This document shows, piece by piece, positions 7,158-14,663 of a stretch of DNA of 49,052 bases. The position numbers and the translations under genes are program-made. The notes below the pieces were generated by a model. The model was not told the DNA's origin. It searched no databases and saw only the letters and a list, made by a program, of their open reading frames with translations. The DNA comes from a virus. The stretch spans positions 1 through 49,052 of the IMG/VR virus record IMGVR_UViG_3300020057_001243. One strand, given 5' to 3'. The stretch's first letter is position 1, and each line of letters opens with the position of its first letter.

Positions 7158-9450
7158 AAACACGGGATCGATTGCGTTCCCAAAAGGTATTACTTGGATT
7201 CCTGGTGATGATGAGAAGGTCGCAATCATTGGCGACAATGGTTCAGGAAAAACGACTCTTCTTGATACGATCTCAATGGCCTTCTATGGCGTGACACCAA
7301 ACAGACGTTCGGAATCTGGTAGAGAGGAAGGCGCAATTTACGGATGTTTTCAGGAGAAGGCATCTTCAATAGAGGTGAAAGCCGAGATCGACGGAAAACT
7401 TATTCATGTTAAACGTCTGATCGATCCTATTGCGAAAACTCAAAAGCCATATCTCTATGTGGATGGTAAAGCTGTTACGGAAGGAAAAATGAAGGAATTC
7501 AACGAGAAATTCCTAGAATATACTGATCTTCCAGAGGATCTTTTCCTTTCTGCATTGTACCATTCCCAAAGGGGAAAAGGCCATCTCGTATCTCTCGACC
7601 AAGCCGGAGCTCGTGAACTGCTCGGAAATCTTTTAGGATTCCAAGAGTATGATTCGGAATTCGATCTTGTAGATTCTGAGCGCAAGTTAGTTGATCAGTC
7701 TCTTGCAGCTGATGAAGTCCTTACGAAAAATCTACGAGCTACTATTGCAGAAGAAGATGAAACGAAAGAAAATCTGACTAAGGAAAAAGAAGAATCAGTT
7801 CGCATTGATAAGGATCTAAGCGATGTTGAGAAGAAAATCACAACCATCCAGCAAGAACTAGCTGATTTGAAATCCGAATCGGTTGGAGTTCGTGATCTTC
7901 TCGAAAAGCAAACATTGGTTAAAGCCGATATCGGATTACTCGAAAAAGAGATAACTGATTTATCTGAGAGACTCAAAAACAACCTGGCTTTGAAAGAGAA
8001 AGAGCCAGAAATCAAAAAGGCAGTTTCGGATAAAAAGCAAGTAGAAGAGAAGATCGCAGAGCTCGAAAAATCATTATCGAATCAGCTCACAGATTTGGAA
8101 TCCAAAACTAAAGAAATCGAAGAATCTAATAAAACGATCAATTTAGAAATCTCTCGATTAGAAGATGATAAGACCAAGGCACGTAAAGAATTCGATACTA
8201 TCTCTTTGTCCCTTTCTGATTTAAGAAGCAAGCTTTCTAGACTTACTTCCGAACTAACTGAAGCTGAAAAGAAATCTTCTCTTCTCTCAAGAGTTCCTTG
8301 CAATGGGGTGGAGGTTTCGGGTAAGAAGCTAACAGAATCATGCGAATTGCTTGCTGATGCGGTGGCGGCTCAATCAAGAATCGTCGAGATTAAAAAGGAC
8401 TTCGATCAAGTTACTATAGACTCTAATGTTCTCGTTCTTAAGTCAGATCAAATCAACCTGCAGTTAAAGACTATTGACGATTCAAAGTTAAAGGAATCGG
8501 AAAAGTTAAAGAACTTTGATTCCCTCGCAGAATTTAAAACCGAGATCGAAAAAATCAGAAAGGAAATCCAATCTGAAAAATTGAAACTCACTCAGTATGC
8601 AGATATCGAAAAGCAAATTGCGAATCTTGCTTTGGTCGACGAACGAGTAAAAGACTACCAGGGAAAGATCGATATTGCTAATTCCAAAAAAGCAGAATTG
8701 ACAATGAATTTAGAGAGCCTCGTAAAGTTGATTTCTGACAAACAATCCGAAGTCGATGTTCTCGAAGGAGTGGAAGAAGATCTTCGAATCAAGACTGAAT
8801 GGAAGAAAATAGCTTCTTCTAAGCGAGACGAATTGATTTCTAAAATTTCCAAACTCGAAGCAAAACTAACTCAAATCGAGGAAGCGAAATCGAGATTAGA
8901 ATCCCTTGGAACTCAAGCAAAACTAGATCGACTAACTAGGCTTAAGAACTTGGCTGAGGCTCTATCTCCAAAAGGAGTCCGTGCTTTGAAACTTGATGCA
9001 GCTGGTCCCGAGATTTCCCAAACAATCAACGATATCCTTTCCGAGTGTTACGGCACTAGATTCCAAGTTGCGATTCGTACAACGAAGGAAACTGGAAAGG
9101 GCGTAACGAAAGAAGACTTCTCGATCGTAGTTCTCGATGAAGAAACTGGAGAGGAAACTTTCGTTGATAACAAGTCAGGCGGTCAGGAAGCAATCATCAA
9201 AGAAGGGATCTCACTAGGAGTCGCTGTATTTAAAAAACAAAAGACCGGTGCGGATATCAGAACTTTGATACGAGACGAAGCGGACGGAGGACTCACGTCC
9301 AAGAATGCTCATCTTTATCAGAAGATGCTTGATAAAGCAATGATCATGGGCGGATTCGCTCAAGTGATTTTTGTATCTCATAAACCTGAGATTCAAGAAC
9401 TCGCGACAACTGTATTTCGCGTGGGTGATGGTAAGGTTGTACAATTATGA
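7138..9450 (+). CDS. SbcC/Rad50-like ATPase
   Basis: A 770-residue SMC-type ATPase. The Walker A is GDNGSGKT at 32-39. A long coiled coil runs from about 170 to 640. The ABC signature is SGGQ at 680-683, the Walker B acidic pair is D713-E714, and the H-loop His is H748 (VSHKPE). It pairs with the SbcD-like nuclease upstream. At the coiled-coil midpoint lie PC at 387-388 and a second Cys at 402, where Rad50 normally has a CXXC zinc hook; the spacing here is C-X13-C. The end overlaps the next gene (ATGA). Shorter than E. coli SbcC, similar in size range to phage homologues. Confidence 0.9.
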   Translation: MKILEIRNTGSIAFPKGITWIPGDDEKVAIIGDNGSGKTTLLDTISMAFYGVTPNRRSESGREEGAIYGCFQEKASSIEVKAEIDGKLIHVKRLIDPIAKTQKPYLYVDGKAVTEGKMKEFNEKFLEYTDLPEDLFLSALYHSQRGKGHLVSLDQAGARELLGNLLGFQEYDSEFDLVDSERKLVDQSLAADEVLTKNLRATIAEEDETKENLTKEKEESVRIDKDLSDVEKKITTIQQELADLKSESVGVRDLLEKQTLVKADIGLLEKEITDLSERLKNNLALKEKEPEIKKAVSDKKQVEEKIAELEKSLSNQLTDLESKTKEIEESNKTINLEISRLEDDKTKARKEFDTISLSLSDLRSKLSRLTSELTEAEKKSSLLSRVPCNGVEVSGKKLTESCELLADAVAAQSRIVEIKKDFDQVTIDSNVLVLKSDQINLQLKTIDDSKLKESEKLKNFDSLAEFKTEIEKIRKEIQSEKLKLTQYADIEKQIANLALVDERVKDYQGKIDIANSKKAELTMNLESLVKLISDKQSEVDVLEGVEEDLRIKTEWKKIASSKRDELISKISKLEAKLTQIEEAKSRLESLGTQAKLDRLTRLKNLAEALSPKGVRALKLDAAGPEISQTINDILSECYGTRFQVAIRTTKETGKGVTKEDFSIVVLDEETGEETFVDNKSGGQEAIIKEGISLGVAVFKKQKTGADIRTLIRDEADGGLTSKNAHLYQKMLDKAMIMGGFAQVIFVSHKPEIQELATTVFRVGDGKVVQL

Positions 9451-9638
9451 AAAAGAGAATTAAAAGATTGTTAAATCATATCCGCGATTTACGAGCCGAA
9501 ATGTCAGAAATGAGAAAAATACATAAAATGAAAATGCAACTCCTTAATGAAGTTCAGTTTGTCTTAGTGGATCTTTGGAGAGAGAACGATTCCTTAAAAA
9601 AGGAATTGAATCAAATCCAAATGAAGGAGGCTGCATAA
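9447..9638 (+). CDS. small coiled-coil hypothetical protein
   Basis: A 63-residue, entirely helical protein with a very basic N-terminus (KKRIKRLL) and heptad-like hydrophobic spacing. It starts in an ATGA overlap with the SbcC-like gene. It may be a small partner of that ATPase or unrelated; no family is recognised. Confidence 0.5.
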   Translation: MKKRIKRLLNHIRDLRAEMSEMRKIHKMKMQLLNEVQFVLVDLWRENDSLKKELNQIQMKEAA

Positions 9639-9639
9639 G

Positions 9640-9765
9640 ATGTTTTCAGTAATTCACGTAATCATTCTGTGCGTTCTGGTTTCGTTTTTGTTCGGTTTGT
9701 TAGTTGGTAAATGGATGGCTTCGAAAAAGAAGCCAGTCCATTTTATCTCAAATCTACCGAGATAG
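9640..9765 (+). CDS. 41-residue single-span membrane protein
   Basis: A short frame starting at ATG 9640, with a strong AAGGAGG at 9624-9630 nine bases upstream. Residues about 4-23 form one hydrophobic segment (VIHVIILCVLVSFLFGLLVG), followed by a lysine-rich tail, so an N-out/C-in single-pass topology is likely. It starts 1 base after the previous stop codon. No family is recognised; early phage genomes often carry such small inner-membrane proteins. Confidence 0.55.
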   Translation: MFSVIHVIILCVLVSFLFGLLVGKWMASKKKPVHFISNLPR

Positions 9766-9802
9766 CTATTGTTATTTTTTAAAGAGACATAAGGAAGAAA
9801 AA

Positions 9803-10279
9803 TTGAAACCAGAAGATTATAGATGTGATCCATTAACCGCACAAATGAATTTGCCTCCTTCAGAGGCAATCGTTTGGACAACGCTATGGACATTTCAAGG
9901 TAACAATGAATATGCGTTTCCTTCTTTGGCTGCAATCTCTGAACGAATGGGAGGAATGCTGAAGCCGAAGCGCATATCTCAAATAATACAAAAGCTTAAA
10001 AAGAAAGGTTGGTTAGACGCTAAGAAGGTTGGATATCGAGGAACGAATCATTATCGTGTTTTTGTTCCTGAAGATTTATTGTTCAAACCAAATTTTGGAA
10101 AGAGAGAAAAGAACAAGGTTTACCAAGAGAAAATTAAAAAGCAACAGAAACCAAAGTTAGATTTCGATCTACCAAAAATTCAAATCATAACACCAGAAAG
10201 GAGAATACCAACTGATGAAGAAGTTTGGGCACTAAGTAAAGAGGTTTTTGAGTTCTATGATGAGATGGAAGCTGCATGA
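9803..10279 (+). CDS. winged-helix (HTH_36-type) phage replication protein
   Basis: A 158-residue protein using TTG at 9803, with AAGGAAG at 9791-9797 five bases before it. Extending further upstream would run over the membrane-protein gene. Residues about 15-80 match the HTH_36 pattern: a helix LPPSEAIVWTTLWTF, then YAFPSLAAISERMG, then a recognition helix and KKKGWLDAKK wing. Such domains occur in phage replication initiators and replisome organisers. The C-terminal half is basic and probably flexible. Placed directly after the recombination genes, it most likely takes part in phage DNA replication. Confidence 0.7.
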   Translation: MKPEDYRCDPLTAQMNLPPSEAIVWTTLWTFQGNNEYAFPSLAAISERMGGMLKPKRISQIIQKLKKKGWLDAKKVGYRGTNHYRVFVPEDLLFKPNFGKREKNKVYQEKIKKQQKPKLDFDLPKIQIITPERRIPTDEEVWALSKEVFEFYDEMEAA

Positions 10280-10572
10280 AGTTACCAACAAAATGCAAAT
10301 TGAAAACTTGGCCTTGCGATGTTGCAAAATGCGATTGTGAGCGTATTGCAATAAGTCGAGAGCCAGAGAAATGGATCTCCCTCATGGCTATCGCTGAACA
10401 CAAAAAAACGGGAGAAGATGCCCAGGTTGTAATTGAACGATTAGTTTCAAACCAATGGAAAAATCTTAGAGGAGACCGTCCTCTTGATATCAATAAATTC
10501 CATAAACGATTACAAACAGAGAATTTAAAAAAGATTATTTCGGAAGAAAAGGAAAAGGTAACAGGAACATGA
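10276..10572 (+). CDS. small hypothetical protein
   Basis: A 98-residue protein in ATGA overlap with the HTH gene and with the next gene. Three cysteines cluster at residues 7, 14 and 19-21 (a C-x6-C-x4-C-x-C like pattern), possibly a metal site. The rest is helical. No family is recognised. Position suggests an accessory to replication. Confidence 0.55.
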   Translation: MKLPTKCKLKTWPCDVAKCDCERIAISREPEKWISLMAIAEHKKTGEDAQVVIERLVSNQWKNLRGDRPLDINKFHKRLQTENLKKIISEEKEKVTGT

Positions 10573-11303
10573 TGGAAGCACAAGTAATTGAACAAACACA
10601 AGACCAACTTGATAGAGAAGTGGCTTGTAAAACTTACACAGTAATGTCCGCAGATATTAAGAGCTCATTAAAATTAAAAGCTCAGGTCTTGCAGAACTTT
10701 GAAATCTCAGTTGATACAGGAGTAAAAACTCAAACTGGTATTTGGAGTATTGTAAACGAAATCAAAGAGATTGTGAATGAATTCCATGAATGGGATCTTC
10801 CTACTTCAAAAGAACTCGATAGGCTATTGAACGATCATATTTCAATTCTCGCAATGCGATTTCAGAATCAAGAGTTGCTTGAGATGGAAAATAAATTGAA
10901 AGATAAATTTCGTAGGCTCCCATCTATCGAAACAATCAGGATCAATTCGATTAAGTGCAAGGATATGAAGATCGCAGGATTTGCGAGACCAATCTTTGAG
11001 ATGAAATACCAATCAAATGATAACAGGACTCTTCTTCCTGTAGAATACACATTGATTATCACGAGAGGCGATCTCACTCAAATTCTAAGTTCAGAAGAAC
11101 CTACTGCCTTTCTTCAGTTACGTCATCTTTGCGAGGAATTTTTCTCTGAAGCAGATCTTCATCTCATGAATTTCAATAAGGAAGTAGAGAAGCAGAAAAA
11201 CAAAATTATGGAGAAATCCAAGGAAGAGAATTCGCAACTCAAACTTTCCATCGTTCCAAATCCTGGAGACAAAACCGACGGAGATATCGAAGATGAAGAC
11301 TAA
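10569..11303 (+). CDS. hypothetical replication-region protein
   Basis: A 244-residue, mostly helical protein with an acidic C-terminus (ending DGDIEDED). It overlaps the previous gene by 4 bases and the VRR-NUC gene by 11. The acidic tail recalls those of SSB-like proteins, but no OB-fold motif is recognised, and function is unknown. Confidence 0.55.
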   Translation: MMEAQVIEQTQDQLDREVACKTYTVMSADIKSSLKLKAQVLQNFEISVDTGVKTQTGIWSIVNEIKEIVNEFHEWDLPTSKELDRLLNDHISILAMRFQNQELLEMENKLKDKFRRLPSIETIRINSIKCKDMKIAGFARPIFEMKYQSNDNRTLLPVEYTLIITRGDLTQILSSEEPTAFLQLRHLCEEFFSEADLHLMNFNKEVEKQKNKIMEKSKEENSQLKLSIVPNPGDKTDGDIEDED

Positions 11304-11775
11304 AAACAGATTTCATATAAGAACCGCTAGGCGCAAAAACCCTAAAGGTAAATCTCCTATGGCTCTTCTTCTTACAGCTCCTTCTGAAGCGAAAGAACAA
11401 ACAATGCTCATTGAAATGATATCGATCAAATATCCAAATTTGATTTTCAGAGTCGGTATGGAAGCAGGCAAACGAAACCCTCGTTTTGCGAAAGAACAAG
11501 GCGTTTCATCTGGATGGCCAGATTTGTATTTTCCGTACGAGAGCAGAGGATATAAGGCTCTTTGGATTGAGTTAAAGAAGCGAGATGCAAAGCTTTTTAA
11601 GAAAGATAAAGTTACTCCTAAGGACCAGAGAATTGCAAACCAAATAAGGATTATGAATTTTTTGGAGAACCGTGGTCATGTCGCCAAATTCTGCTTTGGT
11701 GCTAAAGAAGCTTTGAATACCATCGATTGGTATCTAAATGAAGAAGAGAAACAATTTGCTGGAGAAATAAAATGA
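11293..11775 (+). CDS. VRR-NUC domain nuclease
   Basis: A 160-residue protein with the VRR-NUC core: GWPD with D77, then an IELKK motif with E93 and K95, matching the PD-(D/E)xK arrangement of the family. An N-terminal basic stretch (residues 1-22) precedes the core. Stand-alone phage VRR-NUC proteins are thought to act on branched DNA, like Holliday-junction resolvases. The overlap with its neighbours places it in the replication/recombination unit, where it could resolve recombination intermediates before packaging. Confidence 0.85.
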   Translation: MKTKNRFHIRTARRKNPKGKSPMALLLTAPSEAKEQTMLIEMISIKYPNLIFRVGMEAGKRNPRFAKEQGVSSGWPDLYFPYESRGYKALWIELKKRDAKLFKKDKVTPKDQRIANQIRIMNFLENRGHVAKFCFGAKEALNTIDWYLNEEEKQFAGEIK

Positions 11776-12164
11776 TTTCAGATACCGTAATAATAAGTTT
11801 AAGAGGAATCGAGTGTTGCAATTGTCATGCAGTTTTCGGGATGACAGCTGATGCAAAACAAAGATACGAACGTGATCATAGATCTTTTAAATGCCCTTAT
11901 TGTTTTACTTCTCAATCGTATCGAGGGAAGTCTGATTTAGAGTTAGCCCAAGAAGCGTTAGAACGTGAACGAAAGAAAAACGAAGATAAAAATATCCAAC
12001 TTCGCCATCTTGAAAATTCGCTAATCGCGGAGAAAGGACAAAAAACAAAGCTCAAGAAAAAACTTGAGCGAGTTCAAAATGGGTTATGCCCAGATTGCAA
12101 TAAGTCATTTAAGCATCTTGCAAAGCATATGAAATCGAAACATGGTTGTCGTGAGGATCTATGA
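11772..12164 (+). CDS. zinc-finger protein with C2H2 C-terminus
   Basis: A 130-residue protein with two metal sites joined by a coiled coil. The N-terminal ribbon uses C15/C18 and C41/C44. Residues about 55-100 are a charged heptad helix. The C-terminus is a classical C2H2-like finger with C106, C109, H119 and H124. Phages do encode such single fingers. Nucleic-acid binding is likely but unproved. ATGA overlap on both sides. Confidence 0.65.
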   Translation: MISDTVIISLRGIECCNCHAVFGMTADAKQRYERDHRSFKCPYCFTSQSYRGKSDLELAQEALERERKKNEDKNIQLRHLENSLIAEKGQKTKLKKKLERVQNGLCPDCNKSFKHLAKHMKSKHGCREDL

Positions 12165-12829
12165 TCATGAATGTCATCGACCGCCAAATCTTGATTACAC
12201 CTAGATCGATTGTCCGTAATTACAATGAGTGGGCGGTTCTCAAGGGATATGAGCCTTCGCTTTCGATGTATTCAAATGGGAAAACGTTCTTCGGTGAGTG
12301 GAACTATGGCCAGAACTTCAAAAACATTTCTGGGTATAAAGGAGCATACGCACAACAGGATATATCTCGTCTGCAAGCTTGTATTCCAGATATGGGAGTC
12401 CTTTTGCATTTGTTCTCCGGATCGATGCCAGTTGGTCCATATTATCGCTTGGATAATAATTTCGCAGTGATTTCGGATGCAAGAACAGGCATTGATTTCG
12501 TCGCCGATGCCACGGAAGCACATCTTTATTTTGAGCACGAATACTTTGATGTCGTGATGGCAGATCCTCCTTGGAGTAAATACCACAGCGAAGAAATCTA
12601 TAATTGTAGTTTGGTGGACAAGACTAAGGTCTTGAAATCAGTTCATCAAATCCTAAAACCAGGCGGTCTTTTGATTTGGAAGGATTATGCAAAACCAGTT
12701 TGGAGTGGAGCAGAGTATGACTATCTCGGAAGAATCTGCATTGATCCTTCCAGCGGTCACGATGATCGAAGTTTTAAATTTTATCAAAAGAAGAAGGAGA
12801 TCACGAATGAAATCTTACCTCTGTCATAA
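12161..12829 (+). CDS. DPPW-type DNA methyltransferase
   Basis: A 222-residue class I methyltransferase. LLHLFSGSMPVG at 81-92 is the SAM-binding motif I, ISDARTGIDFVADA follows as motif II/III, and DPPW at 135-138 is the catalytic motif IV of amino-methylating (N6-adenine or N4-cytosine) enzymes. LKPGGLLIWKD provides the next strand. No target-recognition domain is evident, which suits small phage methyltransferases that modify the phage genome against restriction. The specificity cannot be read from the sequence. Confidence 0.75.
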   Translation: MIMNVIDRQILITPRSIVRNYNEWAVLKGYEPSLSMYSNGKTFFGEWNYGQNFKNISGYKGAYAQQDISRLQACIPDMGVLLHLFSGSMPVGPYYRLDNNFAVISDARTGIDFVADATEAHLYFEHEYFDVVMADPPWSKYHSEEIYNCSLVDKTKVLKSVHQILKPGGLLIWKDYAKPVWSGAEYDYLGRICIDPSSGHDDRSFKFYQKKKEITNEILPLS

Positions 12830-12974
12830 GTGCGGATCTGATGCGAAATACCAACATGACAACTCCGATCTTTGTGAGTCTTGTTATACGGTCGAGCTTG
12901 GCAAGGAGTTCGATAGACTTCACATCCAGATATATCGGGAAAAATGCGATCGGGAATTGGGGGTGATAAATTAA
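12807..12974 (+). CDS. small zinc-binding hypothetical protein
   Basis: A 55-residue protein with CxxC at its N-terminus (CHKC) and a second CxxC (CESC), a compact zinc ribbon. GAAGGAG at about 12793-12799 supports ATG 12807. Its last residues (EKCDRELGVI) are repeated almost exactly at the end of the next gene, and the DNA there doubles as the ribosome site of the following gene. TAATG overlap with the next start. Confidence 0.6.
   Translation: MKSYLCHKCGSDAKYQHDNSDLCESCYTVELGKEFDRLHIQIYREKCDRELGVIN
12942..12967 (+). repeat. 26-base direct repeat, copy 1
   Basis: Matches 13295-13320 with a single mismatch. It encodes the C-terminal EKCDRELGVI-type tail and contains the purine-rich ribosome-site region of the next gene. 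Probably a module duplicated during assembly of this small-gene cluster. Confidence 0.8.
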
Positions 12975-13327
12975 TGGAAACGATAGTGCAGCCTCGCCCT
13001 ACCAAAGCAAGAAAAGTTCATCGTTGCGATTTCTGTGAGTTAAAAATCGAGCAAGGTGAAACCTACGAACGTTCTGTTCACAAAATGGACGGCTCAGTGT
13101 ATGAATGGAAATCTCATCTCGATTGCTCATGGATTGCAAGTGAACTAAATATGTTCGACCACTGCGATGAAGGCTTAACTGGAGAAGCATTCCAAGAAGA
13201 GATTATGATAGAATTTGAAAAGTTAGAGTTTGAGAATCCGACGGAGAGACTTTTTTCCAAATTTCTTTCGCAAGTTATAGAGTATCACAAAGAGAAATGC
13301 GATCGGGAATTGGGAGTGATTGTATGA
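12974..13327 (+). CDS. zinc-ribbon hypothetical protein
   Basis: A 117-residue protein. Residues about 10-50 hold a CxxC (CDFC), a GETYERSV turn and a C-terminal His/Cys (HLDC), a common phage zinc-ribbon pattern. The remainder is acidic and helical. Start 12974 overlaps the previous stop by one base. The end carries the repeated EKCDRELGVI tail shared with the gene before. Function unknown; nucleic-acid or protein binding through the metal site is plausible. Confidence 0.6.
   Translation: METIVQPRPTKARKVHRCDFCELKIEQGETYERSVHKMDGSVYEWKSHLDCSWIASELNMFDHCDEGLTGEAFQEEIMIEFEKLEFENPTERLFSKFLSQVIEYHKEKCDRELGVIV
13295..13320 (+). repeat. 26-base direct repeat, copy 2
   Basis: The second copy of the 12942-12967 repeat, again at a gene end just before a start codon (13324). 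Confidence 0.8.
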
Positions 13328-13710
13328 ATGAAAATCAAATTATTTTTAAAACGAGGTGGAAAGACCACGAGTCTTTTTTCGGAAATCCTGTTATTGAATA
13401 TGTTGGAAATAAAAAATCAGGTAAATGGATGCTTACTCTTCAGTGTCTTTCACCAAAAATAAGAATAGGCCAATGTGATCTTTGTCGTGTGATAGATGGT
13501 ACAGATTTATTCGAAGACGATTGGATTAGAGATATTAGAACAGGAGTTGAATTTCAAATTATTTTCAACGAGGAGTTCCTAGGTTGGTGGTGTGTTTCTA
13601 AAGATAAAACTATCGAATGCCCATTGAATTCTATCATTAAATTTCACGAAAAAATAATTCAGAAGGAAGAAAAGGATGATACTCGGATTCAAGTCACAAT
13701 TCAAACATAA
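13324..13710 (+). CDS. hypothetical protein, possibly YopX-like
   Basis: A 128-residue, beta-rich protein with ATGA overlap upstream. The segment GTDLFEDDWIRD followed by a strand-rich stretch recalls the YopX pattern (…EIYEGDIV… then short strands), but the match is weak. Two cysteines (CDLC) may bind metal. Function unknown. Confidence 0.45.
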   Translation: MNENQIIFKTRWKDHESFFGNPVIEYVGNKKSGKWMLTLQCLSPKIRIGQCDLCRVIDGTDLFEDDWIRDIRTGVEFQIIFNEEFLGWWCVSKDKTIECPLNSIIKFHEKIIQKEEKDDTRIQVTIQT

Positions 13711-14053
13711 GATTCTTTCAGGTGAAAAACTCCATACGATCCGAGCAGATGAGTTGAACCGATGGAAAGCTGGGAAGATCATTCAATTTGCGACAGGTCT
13801 CAGGACAGCTAACTATGAACAGTTCGCGCTTGGAAGATGTACCAGAGTTTCCGAGATCATTATCAATCCAGAGAACGAACGAGTTTATATTGGGCATGGA
13901 TCTGGAATCGTCTATCGAGGACAAGGCGTTCAAGCTTTCGCAAAGAACGACGGTTTCGATTCTCTGGAAGACTTTTGGAAGTGGTTTAACAAACCGTTTG
14001 AAGGCAAATTGATTTTTTGGCAATTATTTGCGAATGGGAGAGACGAGGGATGA
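13676..14053 (+). CDS. ASCH-domain protein
   Basis: A 125-residue protein in the ASCH fold pattern: GFKSQFKHKILSGEKLHTIR at the start, then WKAGKIIQFATG and GRCTRVSEI. ASCH domains resemble PUA and bind RNA or modified nucleotides; some are nucleases or deacetylases. It overlaps the previous gene by 35 bases and the next by 4. A role in handling modified nucleic acids is possible. Confidence 0.7.
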   Translation: MILGFKSQFKHKILSGEKLHTIRADELNRWKAGKIIQFATGLRTANYEQFALGRCTRVSEIIINPENERVYIGHGSGIVYRGQGVQAFAKNDGFDSLEDFWKWFNKPFEGKLIFWQLFANGRDEG

Positions 14054-14499
14054 AAAATACTTTAGAACCAAATCAACTCAGTTTATTCCCTGAACCTGAG
14101 CATGTTTCAAATTGGTGCATTCTTTGGAATTTATACGGTTTCCCAGAACCAGCGATAGGTGATATCATTGCCATTGGTTGCTGCATAGCGGAATTATTAG
14201 AACCTGAAGATCCTGAATTTACGCATACTTATCTTTATTGGCAACTTTGTATAATTACAGAGATCAGAAATGACGGAAAGGTTATTTGTGAGTTTAAGTA
14301 TAATTTCTCACCAGATAATCCTTGGATTTATGAAAAAATGCTAGGAAAAAAAATCATTTTAGATAGGGAAGATGTCTGCATTCCTTTTCCACAAGTTGAG
14401 TTTCTTTTAGGTCTTCATGAAAAAGGTGAAATTTCAATTCGAAAGGAATACCGACAAGCAATGCTTGGATGGGAAAACGAAGGAGAGGAAGAAGAATGA
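14050..14499 (+). CDS. hypothetical protein
   Basis: A 149-residue acidic protein. An N-terminal QLSLFPEP segment resembles the beta-clamp-binding motif QLSLF, so it may contact the sliding clamp. The rest has an alternating strand pattern without a recognised domain. ATG 14050 follows GAGGG directly; start and end both overlap neighbours by 4 bases. Confidence 0.5.
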   Translation: MKNTLEPNQLSLFPEPEHVSNWCILWNLYGFPEPAIGDIIAIGCCIAELLEPEDPEFTHTYLYWQLCIITEIRNDGKVICEFKYNFSPDNPWIYEKMLGKKIILDREDVCIPFPQVEFLLGLHEKGEISIRKEYRQAMLGWENEGEEEE

Positions 14500-14663
14500 A
14501 GGTAAAAACATTAATAAGGGAACTGCAAAATTTAGACCCAAGCCAGGATGTAAAATTTTCGACTAAATGTGGCTCAACCTCAGGTAAGGTAACAGGCGTT
14601 TACATGCTCGATAAGGTTACTTTAGAATGTGAAGCCACACATTTTGATGGGGAAAGAATATGA
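14496..14663 (+). CDS. small hypothetical protein
   Basis: A 55-residue protein; the N-terminus (KTLIRELQNLDPSQDVKF) is a pattern seen in many small phage proteins of unknown role, followed by beta strands. ATGA overlap with both neighbours. Confidence 0.5.
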   Translation: MKVKTLIRELQNLDPSQDVKFSTKCGSTSGKVTGVYMLDKVTLECEATHFDGERI

